From a virus, in the IMG/VR virus record IMGVR_UViG_3300031788_000016, positions 1 to 59,440 of that record: a DNA stretch of 59,440 bases; one strand, 5' to 3'. Positions 31,201 through 40,188 of this stretch are shown here, in pieces. Below the pieces are notes generated by a model, which made no database searches, was not told the DNA's origin, and saw nothing but the letters and a program-made list of their open reading frames with translations. The position numbers and the translations under genes are program-made. Position 1 is the first letter of the stretch. Every line of letters starts with the position of its first letter.

Positions 31201-31239
31201 CCTTCAGCCTCTTTAACAATCCAAACCCACGGAGTATTC

Positions 31240-31893
31240 ATGTCTCTTCCCGACACCTACAAAGGTCTTCTCGGATGTCGCACCGAACCAATGGACATCA
31301 AACTCACCGAACTGTTCATGAAGCTGTTCATGGCGGAGATGGACCCGGCCTTCGAGGCCGCGGTGATGAAAGAGAAGGAAGCCGGACGGCTGCCCGATGG
31401 GGCGAAGATCCTGCTCGGCCGACTCAACTGGTACGGCATCAGACCGAACATGGCACTGACGCTGCTGATCACCGGTATCTGCGATTCGCCCGGCAAGGTC
31501 ATCACCTGGGCCTTCACCTTGGCGATGATCGCCAAGAAGTACAACGTCCCGGTGCTGAAGATTTCGCTGCTCACCAACTGCTTCCCCGATGGATTTCCGG
31601 TCGCGTCGGAATATGAACGCATCTGGCAGGAGCAGAAGATCGGTGGCGGCAACCAACTCGACGATGGTGGCAACTGGCCCGACTTCAATTGGTACGACGT
31701 CTGGGAGGACATCACCGTCCAGGAATTCGCCACCATTCTTCGGCGAGATCATCGGGTGGTGATCGAGGTGCTCATGCAGATGGGCATCGTGGCTGATCCG
31801 GCTTTCAAGATGAAGACGGATCACATCAATCAGTTCCGCGATCTGTGGAAGAAGAAGATCCAGATCAATCCGAAAAAGGACAAAGCAGCATGA
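31240..31893 (+). CDS. Unknown early protein, possible C-terminal half of an amber-readthrough fusion
   Basis: 217 aa from ATG 31240 with CGGAG 6 nt upstream, so it can be translated on its own. It has a helical N-terminus (DIKLTELFMKLFMAEMDPAF), a hydrophobic middle (NMALTLLITGICDSPGKVIT, WAFTLAMIAKKYNVPVLKIS), then Trp/Asp-rich (GGNWPDFNWYDVWEDI) and basic ends. It is in frame with the preceding 146-aa gene across a TAG. A strong terminator follows 12 bases after its TGA. No family is recognised. Confidence 0.75.
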   Translation: MSLPDTYKGLLGCRTEPMDIKLTELFMKLFMAEMDPAFEAAVMKEKEAGRLPDGAKILLGRLNWYGIRPNMALTLLITGICDSPGKVITWAFTLAMIAKKYNVPVLKISLLTNCFPDGFPVASEYERIWQEQKIGGGNQLDDGGNWPDFNWYDVWEDITVQEFATILRRDHRVVIEVLMQMGIVADPAFKMKTDHINQFRDLWKKKIQINPKKDKAA

Positions 31894-31905
31894 GCAGACC
31901 GGACA

Positions 31906-31937
31906 CCCGGCCGAAAGGCCGGGTTGTTTTTCTTTTT
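31906..31937 (+). terminator. Rho-independent terminator ending the early region
   Basis: CCCGGCC-GAAA-GGCCGGG followed by TTGTTTTTCTTTTT. It closes the rightward early block. The tail TTCTTTTTACTTCCAGCG resembles the repeats at 21171 and 21738. Confidence 0.93.
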
Positions 31938-31951
31938 ACTTCCAGCGTGAA

Positions 31952-31986
31952 ACGAAAAACCCAGGCCTACCGCCTGGGTTTTTCGT
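31952..31986. terminator. Bidirectional terminator between convergent blocks
   Basis: ACGAAAAACCCAGGC (31952-31966) pairs perfectly with GCCTGGGTTTTTCGT (31972-31986) around CTACC. The A/T runs on both sides let it stop transcription from either direction, as expected between the plus-strand early block and the minus-strand tail and tRNA block. Confidence 0.9.
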
Positions 31987-31994
31987 AGTGAGGT

Positions 31995-32102
31995 TCACCG
32001 CCAGCCAGGATCAGGCTTTAGGCCGTCTTCTGGCAAATGTCCGGCAGATGGACGTCGAACCCATTCCCTCTCGAAAGAGGGTATCGCCGCTGGCACGGTC
32101 AT
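31995..32102 (-). CDS. Possible 35-aa microprotein (weak)
   Basis: A 35-codon frame from ATG 32102 starts MTVPAAIPSFEREWVRRPSA and ends TGA 31995. The composition is protein-like, but AAGGAGG lies about 35 bases upstream rather than at the proper distance. The surrounding 31987-32244 holds no other feature apart from a CCCTCT/AGAGGG hairpin near 32065. Confidence 0.3.
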   Translation of the reverse strand: MTVPAAIPSFEREWVRRPSAGHLPEDGLKPDPGWR

Positions 32103-32244
32103 TTTGACATCGCACCAGTTCGAAGCCGCCGGTTACCTCCTTGAGTCCTCCGTGAGAGGCTCGGCAGACGTTGCCCTGGCCGGGGCGCGGTCCACAGAAG
32201 CAAGGATTGGCGAGATCTTAGTGTGGCGGGGTGACTTGACAAGA

Positions 32245-32319
32245 TGGCTCCCAGAGAGGGATTCGAACCCACGACCAACGTGTTAACAGCACGCTGCTCT
32301 CCCACTGAGCTACCCGGGA
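32245..32319 (-). tRNA. tRNA-Asn (anticodon GTT), CCA encoded
   Basis: Minus strand: acceptor TCCCGGG/TCTGGGA (with G-T pairs), D stem GCTC/GAGC, anticodon stem GCGTG/CACGT with loop CTGTTAA (anticodon GTT), T-arm GTGGG TTCGAAT CCCTC (one mismatch), then discriminator G and CCA. It lies 40 bases downstream of tRNA-Tyr on the same strand. Confidence 0.92.
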
Positions 32320-32359
32320 ATGTTTCATCTGGGAGAGACGTCTCTCCCAGACGAGATGA

Positions 32360-32444
32360 TGGTGCGGGCCGAGGGAGTCGAACCCTCTTGGGCGTAGCCG
32401 CCAGGATTACAATCTGGCCCGGAGCCGAGCCGGTCTTTGCCCGC
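32360..32444 (-). tRNA. tRNA-Tyr (anticodon GTA), long variable arm, CCA encoded
   Basis: Class II tRNA of 85 nt: acceptor GCGGGCA/GGCCCGC, D-arm, anticodon loop TTGTAAT (anticodon GTA) within CCAGA/CCTGG, an extended variable arm, T-arm GAGGG TTCGACT CCCTC, and a genomic CCA. The long variable arm is normal for bacterial tRNA-Tyr. Confidence 0.92.
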
Positions 32445-32451
32445 AAAACGA

Positions 32452-32479
32452 AAAAGCCCGGTCTTTCGACCGGGCTTTT
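32452..32479. terminator. Terminator hairpin between tail block and tRNAs
   Basis: AAAAGCCCGGTC / GACCGGGCTTTT, a 12-bp stem with a TTTC loop. The tRNA genes lie just downstream on the minus strand, so they need readthrough or their own promoter. A 21-codon frame (MPMSLQAAGYRYNRTGDRAI, 32513-32578, minus) lies just upstream and could be a microprotein. Confidence 0.8.
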
Positions 32480-32618
32480 GAAGAGAAGAATGCCTAGAAG
32501 TCCAGGCATAGATCACCCAATCGCCCGGTCTCCCGTGCGATTGTAGCGATAACCAGCGGCCTGAAGCGACATCGGCATGGCCGTACTCTGGCGGTGCTCT
32601 CCGAAAAGTCAAAACGAA

Positions 32619-32642
32619 AACGCAGGCCTCGCGGCCTGCGTT
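32619..32642 (-). terminator. Terminator after the TIG-domain gene
   Basis: AACGCAGGCC / GGCCTGCGTT, a 10-bp stem with a 4-nt loop, followed on the minus strand by TTCGTTTT. It lies 27 bases past the stop of the 32669 gene and closes the leftward tail operon. Confidence 0.88.
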
Positions 32643-32668
32643 GTCGTCGTACTCCGGGAGAAGAAGGC

Positions 32669-33865
32669 TCAGGTGTAGGTGAAGGCCGCGGCGGCGGTGG
32701 CGACCGAACCGCCCGTGCCGGGGTTGGTGACCGCGACCGCGACCGCGCCGGCCGCGCCCGCCGGCACCGTGGCCGTCAGCTGCGTCGAGTTGACGAAGAC
32801 CACCGCGGTGGCCGGGTTGCCGCCCACGGTGACCGTGGCACCCGGCTTGAAGTTCGTGCCGTTGATGGTGATCGAGGTGCCGCCCAGGTGGCTGCCGGTG
32901 GCGGGGATGATCGGCGTGGTGATCGTCGCCGCGGTGACGGTGAGCGCCGCCGCTGCGGTGACGGTGCCGGCGCCGCTGCCGGGGTTGGTGACGACGATCG
33001 CCTTGGCGCCGGCCGAGAGGACAGGCACGGTGCAGGTGATTTCGGTGGGGCTGACCACGACCACGTCGCCGGCCGCGACACCGCCGATGGTGACGCCCGC
33101 GCCGACCACGAAGTCGGTGCCGATGATGGTGACCGAGCCACCGGCGAGATCGACGGTGCTCGGGGTGACCGAGACGAAGGTGGGGGCGACATAGGTGAAG
33201 GCCGCGGCCAGGGTGCCGCTGTACCCGACGCTGTTCTGGACGACGACGGCATAGGGGCCGCCGGCCGCCGCCGCAGGCGCCATGGCGGTGATGGTGTGGG
33301 CGTTGACCCAGGTGACGTTGGTGGCCGCGATGCCGTTGACGGTGACGGTCGCGCCCGGCGCGAAGTCGATGCCCGTGATGGTGAGGAGGGTGCCGGCGAG
33401 ATCGCCCTGGCTGGGCGAGACGCTGACGACGGTGGGGACATCGGTGCTGGGCGTCGGCTCGTAGAGGATCACGCCATTGCCGGTCGCCTGTTCGATCGAG
33501 ACCCAGAAGCGGATGCGCTGAGAGGCGCTGACATCGGTGAGATCGACGTCGATGGAGTCGCTGGCGTTGATGAGCCCGACCTGATCGAGCACGACCGGCG
33601 AGGCGGTCAGGTTCTTGATGCGGACCTTGCCCCAGAGCAGATTGGGCGAGGTGTAGGAGATGACGCCAGCCGCCACCGCGCGCTCGATCGCGTTCCAGCG
33701 GCGCTGCTTGCGCCACTCGGTGTTGATGCCGCTGGCCGAGGTCAGGTCGATCACCGTGGTGCCCGGCGCCAGCGGCGGCAGGTTGTCGACATAGACCGGC
33801 GATGCGCCGGCATTGTGGACGGAGACCGAGGTCGGCAGATCGGGGATCGGGTAGGTGACGGGCAT
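32669..33865 (-). CDS. Virion surface protein with three IPT/TIG Ig-like domains
   Basis: 398 aa from ATG 33865 (GGAG 9 nt upstream). Residues 1-135 form a beta-rich phage-specific domain (PVTYPIPDLPTSVSVHNAGA). Three tandem TIG/IPT repeats of about 85 residues then begin near 'PTVVSVSPSQGDLAGTLLTI', 'PTFVSVTPSTVDLAGGSVTI' and 'ITTPIIPATGSHLGGTSITI', each with the G-x-x-F-x-x-G-A-x-V-x-x-G-G hallmark. Such folds are common on phage head or tail surfaces and in adhesins. It lies immediately downstream of the RNA polymerase gene, last in the tail operon, before a terminator. Confidence 0.82.
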   Translation of the reverse strand: MPVTYPIPDLPTSVSVHNAGASPVYVDNLPPLAPGTTVIDLTSASGINTEWRKQRRWNAIERAVAAGVISYTSPNLLWGKVRIKNLTASPVVLDQVGLINASDSIDVDLTDVSASQRIRFWVSIEQATGNGVILYEPTPSTDVPTVVSVSPSQGDLAGTLLTITGIDFAPGATVTVNGIAATNVTWVNAHTITAMAPAAAAGGPYAVVVQNSVGYSGTLAAAFTYVAPTFVSVTPSTVDLAGGSVTIIGTDFVVGAGVTIGGVAAGDVVVVSPTEITCTVPVLSAGAKAIVVTNPGSGAGTVTAAAALTVTAATITTPIIPATGSHLGGTSITINGTNFKPGATVTVGGNPATAVVFVNSTQLTATVPAGAAGAVAVAVTNPGTGGSVATAAAAFTYT

Positions 33866-33915
33866 GGCAATGGGCTCCGGTTACGGCTGGAGTGTAAAAG
33901 GGCTGGAAAGAAAGG

Positions 33916-36900
33916 CTAGGCCACTTCCGAGGGCATGGGCCGCTCGAAGGCGTCATCGACGATCTGATTCTGGCGGAACTTCGCACCGTAGGCGAGGCCC
34001 GCGATCGGGCTGGCATTACCCGTGAGATCGCTCGACCCGGACTGAGACGCGACGTCGCGCACGCTGTCATCGAGACGTTGGAAATTCAACCGCGAGAGGA
34101 GGTCTTTCGATTCGAGCGGCTTGTAGCCGAGACCGAGCAGCACCGGCTTCGCGGTGATCTTCGGATTGCGCATGTGGCGCAGATTGAATTCGTTCTCGTG
34201 CATCACGTCGCCGATGGCGAGATCCGGCTCGCCGCCATCGTCGGTGATCTCGACGGTGCGCATCATGCCGGCGGCGATCACTTCGATCACCGGCTTGCGC
34301 ACGACTGCGCCGGCGTCTGCGTAGCTCTTGCGGATCTGATTGACGACGTACTTCTGCGCCGCCAGCGCGCCTTGCGAGGCCGCGATCTCGCGCGGATCGA
34401 AATTGCCCGTCGAGATGGGCTGGCCGATGTCCACCATCTGATCGTGCTTCACGATGACATCACGGCCCTGCAGGATGTGGTGCTCGACCGGTTCCTGGTC
34501 CGGCGCCTGGATGTAGACGAAGCTGCCGCCCTGCGGCGCCGCGCGGATGTCGGTGACGCGGCCGGTGACCGTGGCGAGGCCGCCCTGGTTCTTGATGGTG
34601 CTCGGCACCGCGAGCAGTTCGTGCAGGCGTTGGAAGCCGGCGCTCAGGCTGTCGCCAGAGCCCACCGTGCCGCCGGAGTGGAAGCTCTTCAGCATCAGCT
34701 GAGTGGATCGCTCAGACACGGTCTGACCGTAGTTGTAGCCGATGTTGGATCCAAGCGGATGCAGCTGTCCGTTCGCATCACGTCCCGCGCACATCTGACA
34801 GGGAACATGAACGGCGGCACAGGTGAGCGGGGAGCGGACGCGCACAATTTCCATTCCGGCGTCGCGCATCTTTGCCAGGATCTCAGGCGTGACGGGGTCA
34901 TTCCGCTTCGCAATTCCAGGCACATCTTCAAGAAGATGGCGATCAAGAAGATCGACATCTGGTTCAGAGAGTTGTTCGTCGAGGCCGTTGTGGGTTCCAC
35001 AGTCGCGCTCCATGATGCGGATATCGCCCATGTTACCGGCGATCTCCTTGGCGAGGAAGCCCGGCATGGCGACGGAGAGGCCCTTGGCCACCATTCCCTT
35101 ACGCGCGCCGGGCGTGACCATGATGTAGTCGCTCGGGCGCATGCCCATGGCATAGCTGGAGCGGATGACGCCGGGCACGATCTGGTCGTGCACGTCGGTC
35201 ACCATGACCGGCGAGGCGAGCATCTGCTTCAGCTGATCGAGCTTCTTGTTCGAGCCGCTCTCGATGAAGCTGTGGTAGCCGAGGTCGATCTTGCCGAGGT
35301 GGTCTTTCACCTCGTCGATCAGCTGGCTGTCGTACTTCTTCGAGAGGCCGTAGAGCGCCTCCTGATCCTTCGGATCGGTATTGGCGACGTCTTTGTCCAG
35401 TTGCTTGAGCAGCCGGTCGATCTTGGTGCGGTCCACCACGAGTTCTTTGATCGAGGCGGTGATGCCGCCCGCCGCAGCCGCGGCGCTGAACCCCGCGGAA
35501 GCGATTTTCCGGGAAAGATTGTTGTAGTCGGCGGGCGACTTCTCGGCGATCGTCGTCAAAATCTTTTCGAGCTTCTTGCCGTCGATGGGAGCCGAGACGC
35601 CCATCATGAAACGAGCCGGCACGATCTCTTCGAAGATCAGCCAACCGATCGCCACCTGAGTGGGCTGTCCCTTGATCTTGACGAGGCTGCCCATCTGCAG
35701 GCTCGAATCTTTGTTGCTGCGGTAGGCGTCGATCGCATCGTCCGCAGAATCGAAGGTCTTGCCAGTCGGCGTGCCGGGTTTGGTCAGCGCGAAGATGCCC
35801 GAGATGACGTCTTTCGAAACGCCGAACGCGAGGCTCTTGTCTTTGTCATAGAGCAGATTGTTCGTCGGCAGCAGCTTCACCGCTTCGCGCTTGGCGTCAT
35901 CGGTGATCGGCACGAACACCGACATGGTGTCGCCATCGTAGTCGGCGTTGAACGGGCCGACGACGAGCGGGCTGATGCGGACTTCCTTGCCCTCGCTGAT
36001 GCGCGGCTTCGCCGCGAGGATGCTCCAGCGGTGCAGCGACGGCGCGCGGTTGTAGAGGACGAGGCGGTCCTTCATCTCGGCATCGAGATTCTGGCGCGCG
36101 GCCATGGTGCGCTTCTCGACGTGATCCATCGCCTCGGCAGGCTTCCAGCCGCCCTTCGACATGCGGCGGACGACGATGGGCTTGAACAGCTTCCACGCCA
36201 TGTCTTCCGGGATGGCGATCTCGTCAGGGCCGAGAGAAGCGTCGGGCTCGATGGTGGATCGACCGCTGTAGTCGTTGCGGTGGGCGACGACCATGCGCTG
36301 GAACAGGCCCTCTTTGTTGAGCTTGCCCTTGATGACGTCGATGAAGCCCGACGCGTCTTCGCGATCGTCGCGATGCGTCAGCGGATTGTTCACGCCGATG
36401 AGCGCACCGAACGAGGTGTAGAGGTTGTTGCGCGCCGCCTTCATGTGCTCTTCGGGCAGATGCGCGGCCTTGGCGTCCTTCAGCGCGTCATTGGTCAGGA
36501 CGAGGTCGCGGTAGAGGAGATTGCTGTCGGCGATGCGCAGCGACTTGTCGCCCATCTCGATGATGGGGCGGTACTTCGGCGGCACGACTGGCACTACATT
36601 CGTCATGTAGGCGTCGAAAGGCGACAATTTTGACAGCTTGAGGCCACGCAGGTACTTCGTGGCCCGGCTGTATTTGTTCGCGTCGCTGCCCACGGCGGTG
36701 TGGAGCTTCGCTTTGAAATCGTCGAGCTTCTTGTCCACGTCGAAGTCGAGGATCTTCTTGAAGCCGGCCTCGCCCGTCAGCGTGTGCGCGTTCGGCGTCT
36801 CGACGAACTTCCCGGTGCGCGGGTCGTAATGCCGCGTGTGCATGATGAGGCCGTAATAGTCGGCCGTCTTCATCCCCGTCATGTCGCGGATGGTCTTCTC

Positions 36901-39900
36901 GTAGAGCGGATGCGGGATTCTTTCCGCCAACTCGATGTGCGTCCACTTGTCGCCCTTGAGCCCGCCGGTCTTGGCGACGTCGAACAGCCCGCCCTTCTCT
37001 TCGGCGAGGTCTTTCGAGCGGATCAAGCGCGCGCCGGTGATCTCGCCATTCGAGAGAGAACGCACTGTCTTCTCGGTCATCGGCAGGTAGTGGAGGATGT
37101 TGCCCTTCTGCTGCGTGTCGACGCCGGCCGCATTCAGGAAGGCGCGGAACTTCTCGAAGACGAAGGGCACCTTGGGTGGTGGCGGCGTTTCGCCAGCTTG
37201 GTATGCACGCCAGAAATCCTCATTTCGAGTTCCGCGAATACCCGCTGCCTCTCCGAGGATGGCATGGGCATCGTGTCCGAGCAGCGCGTACGTCGTGAGG
37301 TGGTCATAGCTCTGTCCTCCCTTGCCGCCGCCGCGAGTCGGCGTCTCGTCGTAGGTGTAGCCGTCGCGCTCGCGCGCCGAGAACTTCTTCCGCACGGGAT
37401 GGTCGAGTTTGACCATGTAGTTGTAGCCGACGCCGACCGGCTTTTCGAGATACTTTCCGGTCTGCGGATCGAACAGGCGCACGGTGTGGCTGAGCCCCGC
37501 CGCGTCCAAGGCCTTGTCGATCTCGCGGGCGTGATCCTTGCCGTCGAAATTGGCGAACGTGTAGGGCTTTCCGGTTTCGTGCACGAGCAGCCCGGCTGCC
37601 TGCTCGATGGTCTGCGACGGGTTGATGCGGTTGACGATTCCGTGGGTGTTGAGGATGACCTCGATCGGCTTGCCGTCATCGGTGCGCGGCATCTCGGCGT
37701 CGGGGATGATCGCGGCCACAGTGCCCTTGGCGGCCGAAGACATCGACAGCTTGTCGCCGACGCCCATGGGCTCTTCAGTCTGCAGATGCACGTCGATGCG
37801 CGTGCTGCTGCGCAGGACACGGTAGACGGTGGCGGGGAAGTCCTCATTCCAAACCAGCGAGGCGTCCTTGTAGGGGCGCTGCAGGCTCTTGTGGATCTGG
37901 CCCAGGTTCTGTGACGAGCGGTCCTGCTTGTCGAACTCGTTCTTGCGCAGCGCCGCGACCAGGATGTCGCCTGGATCGACGCGCGATCCCTCTTTGACGA
38001 CGCCGGTGTCGTCCAGCTTGGCGTAGTTCGCGCCGGTGTATTTGGTCGGGAACTGCGCGAAGGCCAGCTTCTTGTCGATCACCATGCCGGGCTGGAGTTC
38101 CAGTTCCTCGCGATGGATATGCATCGACGAGAACTTCTCCTTGGCGCTCTCGCTGATGGAGATGGCGTCTTCGAAGTTGAGGCCGTTCTTCCACGGCATG
38201 AAGGCGGTGCGCACGTTGACGCCCAGAGCCAGCTTGCCGTCGCGAGAGTAGTTGCTGTCAGCGAGGAGATCGCCCTTCTTCACCATCTGGCCGACTTTGA
38301 CGACGGGGATGTGATCCAGAGCCACCTTCGCCTGCATCGGATAGTGGTCGAAGAGTTCGTGGCGCACGCCGGCCACCACGATCGCCTGCGGCGACACGCT
38401 CTCGACCTTTCCATCGACCATCGAACGGATCACGAAGGCGCGGGCCAATTCCTCATACACGCTGTTGCCGGCGCCATCGACCATGGAGGCGAGCGGCAGT
38501 TCGCGGTGCACCAGCGGGAGCGCCTGGGTCAGATGCTTGCCGGCCATCATGGCGCGGTTGGCGTGCGTGTGGTCGAGGAAGAGAGCGGCATTCGAGGTGT
38601 TGTCGAACATCGCGCGGCCAGACGGGATGATGTATTCGACCTTCTTCGGGTCGACCATCACGATGTGGCCCTTCTCGTTTGCGCGAACCAGCGTGTCGAT
38701 GGGCTTGCCCTTGTCGTCCCAGTATTCCGGGTAGCCGATGACCGCATCCGAGGCCTGCACCGTGCTCAGCGAGACGGGCTTGTCGTTCTGGTTGACGTGG
38801 CCGCCGTCGACCTTCAAGAAGAAGGAGCGGATCTCGTTGCCGTGCTTCTGTGCGTTGACCGCGAGATGGGTCGTGACGCCCACCGCCATGCCTTCAGGGC
38901 TGTGCACGGGGTCGATGAAGTTGGCAGAGCCGGGGCGGAACAGGCGCGCGTCCTGCGTGATGGCGCGCTCGGTGCCGATGCCGCCCTCGCCCATCACGGT
39001 GATCTTCGAGTTCTCGGAGAGGATCGAGAGCGGGTTCGCTGCTTCAGCGGTGGTCGCCAAGCCGCCTTCGACGTCGTTCGTCCCGCCGAAGAAGGAAACG
39101 GTGGCCGAGTTCAGCCAGCCGTTTCCGAACGCTTTCACCAGTGTGTTCCCTGGTTTCGCGATACGCAGGAGCAGTTTACGCTTGAGGAGGCGCTGGAGAC
39201 GCCGAATGCGCTCGGGGATGAAATCATCGACATGGTAGATGTTCTTGAATTCCACCGAGTCACGGTCGTCCGGCGGTGCCGTGCCACGAGAGACTTCCAG
39301 GATGCGTCGCGATGCTTCGAGGAAGACTCGCGGCGTGATGTAATTGAACGGAGCGCCCAGAGTTTTCTGGGTGGTGTATGCATCGAGCTTGCGGCCCTCA
39401 AGCCACTGCCGGATCGCCACGATCTGTCCCGCCTCATCGACATCATCGAACTCCTTGCTCTTCTCGATCACACCCGCGCGAATGAGATCGCGGTTCTGTT
39501 TGTGCTCCACAACGGAGTGGAACATCTTCGAGACGTCAGAGGCGCGCGCCTTGACGCGGTTCTTGTCCAGGATCTCGTGCGCACCCTTGTCGTTCCCCCA
39601 CACCGCGAGGATGTCGGAGTCGGATACACCAAGAGCGCGCATGATGGCATACCAGCTGACGTTGGACTTGTAGACCTCGATCTTGAAGATCGACGTCTTG
39701 GGCTCCATATACACCTTCAGCTGGCCACTGGGCGTATTGATCCAAGACTCGAACTCGCCGTTGGTCTTCTCCCGGGTGTAGACGCCGGGCTTCATCCGCA
39801 GTTGGTAGGGCTCGAAGTAATCGCTGCCCTTGACCATCATCGTTCCGAGCGCTCCCATGAGAGGCAAGCTGCCGAGATTGAATCCCGGCAGCTTTTGCGC

Positions 39901-40167
39901 GATCTTCCCGTCACGACTCAACGTGATGTCGGCGATGATGCGCCCGCCCACCGTTCTACCAGACTGGCGCGCAGCTTGCCACGCGTTCAACCCATGCGGA
40001 TTGAACTGAGTGTCGTCGACGTGGATACCAGTCGCTTCAATACGGATGGAGCCCTCCTCGATAGGGAAGATGCTCGCGACCGCGTCTATGACATTCTTCT
40101 TCAGCGCATCGTTGACCTGTTCATACCGAAACGAGCGCGCCGGTAGCTGTGCAAATGGGTCGGCCAT
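33916..40167 (-). CDS. Single-chain multisubunit-type RNA polymerase (beta-beta' fusion)
   Basis: 2083 aa. The beta half (1 to about 1045) contains GFNLGSLPLMGALGTM, MPWKNGLNFEDAISISE (NFED 664-667), a KLSMSSAAKGTVAAIIPDAE segment and GVGYNYMVKLDHPVRKKF (about 911-928). The beta' half starts near KGGLFDV (1059) and has WTHIELAERIPHPLY, clamp-helix-like sequence at about 1140-1185, NDYSGRS, LYNRAPSLHR, the catalytic NADYDGD (N1407, D1409, D1411, D1413), a trigger-loop region TPGARKGM (1690) and a four-Cys zinc site (C1723, C1783, C1790, C1793). The C-terminal beta' segment is also present. The N-terminal beta' zinc site is absent. It ends in TAG. Position in the tail operon and no alpha or omega in the window are notable. 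Confidence 0.96.
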   Translation of the reverse strand: MADPFAQLPARSFRYEQVNDALKKNVIDAVASIFPIEEGSIRIEATGIHVDDTQFNPHGLNAWQAARQSGRTVGGRIIADITLSRDGKIAQKLPGFNLGSLPLMGALGTMMVKGSDYFEPYQLRMKPGVYTREKTNGEFESWINTPSGQLKVYMEPKTSIFKIEVYKSNVSWYAIMRALGVSDSDILAVWGNDKGAHEILDKNRVKARASDVSKMFHSVVEHKQNRDLIRAGVIEKSKEFDDVDEAGQIVAIRQWLEGRKLDAYTTQKTLGAPFNYITPRVFLEASRRILEVSRGTAPPDDRDSVEFKNIYHVDDFIPERIRRLQRLLKRKLLLRIAKPGNTLVKAFGNGWLNSATVSFFGGTNDVEGGLATTAEAANPLSILSENSKITVMGEGGIGTERAITQDARLFRPGSANFIDPVHSPEGMAVGVTTHLAVNAQKHGNEIRSFFLKVDGGHVNQNDKPVSLSTVQASDAVIGYPEYWDDKGKPIDTLVRANEKGHIVMVDPKKVEYIIPSGRAMFDNTSNAALFLDHTHANRAMMAGKHLTQALPLVHRELPLASMVDGAGNSVYEELARAFVIRSMVDGKVESVSPQAIVVAGVRHELFDHYPMQAKVALDHIPVVKVGQMVKKGDLLADSNYSRDGKLALGVNVRTAFMPWKNGLNFEDAISISESAKEKFSSMHIHREELELQPGMVIDKKLAFAQFPTKYTGANYAKLDDTGVVKEGSRVDPGDILVAALRKNEFDKQDRSSQNLGQIHKSLQRPYKDASLVWNEDFPATVYRVLRSSTRIDVHLQTEEPMGVGDKLSMSSAAKGTVAAIIPDAEMPRTDDGKPIEVILNTHGIVNRINPSQTIEQAAGLLVHETGKPYTFANFDGKDHAREIDKALDAAGLSHTVRLFDPQTGKYLEKPVGVGYNYMVKLDHPVRKKFSARERDGYTYDETPTRGGGKGGQSYDHLTTYALLGHDAHAILGEAAGIRGTRNEDFWRAYQAGETPPPPKVPFVFEKFRAFLNAAGVDTQQKGNILHYLPMTEKTVRSLSNGEITGARLIRSKDLAEEKGGLFDVAKTGGLKGDKWTHIELAERIPHPLYEKTIRDMTGMKTADYYGLIMHTRHYDPRTGKFVETPNAHTLTGEAGFKKILDFDVDKKLDDFKAKLHTAVGSDANKYSRATKYLRGLKLSKLSPFDAYMTNVVPVVPPKYRPIIEMGDKSLRIADSNLLYRDLVLTNDALKDAKAAHLPEEHMKAARNNLYTSFGALIGVNNPLTHRDDREDASGFIDVIKGKLNKEGLFQRMVVAHRNDYSGRSTIEPDASLGPDEIAIPEDMAWKLFKPIVVRRMSKGGWKPAEAMDHVEKRTMAARQNLDAEMKDRLVLYNRAPSLHRWSILAAKPRISEGKEVRISPLVVGPFNADYDGDTMSVFVPITDDAKREAVKLLPTNNLLYDKDKSLAFGVSKDVISGIFALTKPGTPTGKTFDSADDAIDAYRSNKDSSLQMGSLVKIKGQPTQVAIGWLIFEEIVPARFMMGVSAPIDGKKLEKILTTIAEKSPADYNNLSRKIASAGFSAAAAAGGITASIKELVVDRTKIDRLLKQLDKDVANTDPKDQEALYGLSKKYDSQLIDEVKDHLGKIDLGYHSFIESGSNKKLDQLKQMLASPVMVTDVHDQIVPGVIRSSYAMGMRPSDYIMVTPGARKGMVAKGLSVAMPGFLAKEIAGNMGDIRIMERDCGTHNGLDEQLSEPDVDLLDRHLLEDVPGIAKRNDPVTPEILAKMRDAGMEIVRVRSPLTCAAVHVPCQMCAGRDANGQLHPLGSNIGYNYGQTVSERSTQLMLKSFHSGGTVGSGDSLSAGFQRLHELLAVPSTIKNQGGLATVTGRVTDIRAAPQGGSFVYIQAPDQEPVEHHILQGRDVIVKHDQMVDIGQPISTGNFDPREIAASQGALAAQKYVVNQIRKSYADAGAVVRKPVIEVIAAGMMRTVEITDDGGEPDLAIGDVMHENEFNLRHMRNPKITAKPVLLGLGYKPLESKDLLSRLNFQRLDDSVRDVASQSGSSDLTGNASPIAGLAYGAKFRQNQIVDDAFERPMPSEVA

Positions 40168-40188
40168 GGGCCGGCGAGTGTAGCCCGA

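Noticed and set aside
31987-32244. A further tRNA near 32050
   Set aside because: A T-arm-like ATGGG TTCGACG TCCAT exists on the minus strand, but no acceptor partner lies at the right distance.
32325-34070. 581-aa minus-strand frame overlapping the TIG gene
   Set aside because: Arg/His-rich shadow of the TIG protein in another frame; it also crosses terminators and a tRNA.
34078-36633. 851-aa plus-strand frame
   Set aside because: It is fully antisense to the RNA polymerase gene, whose motifs prove the minus strand is coding.
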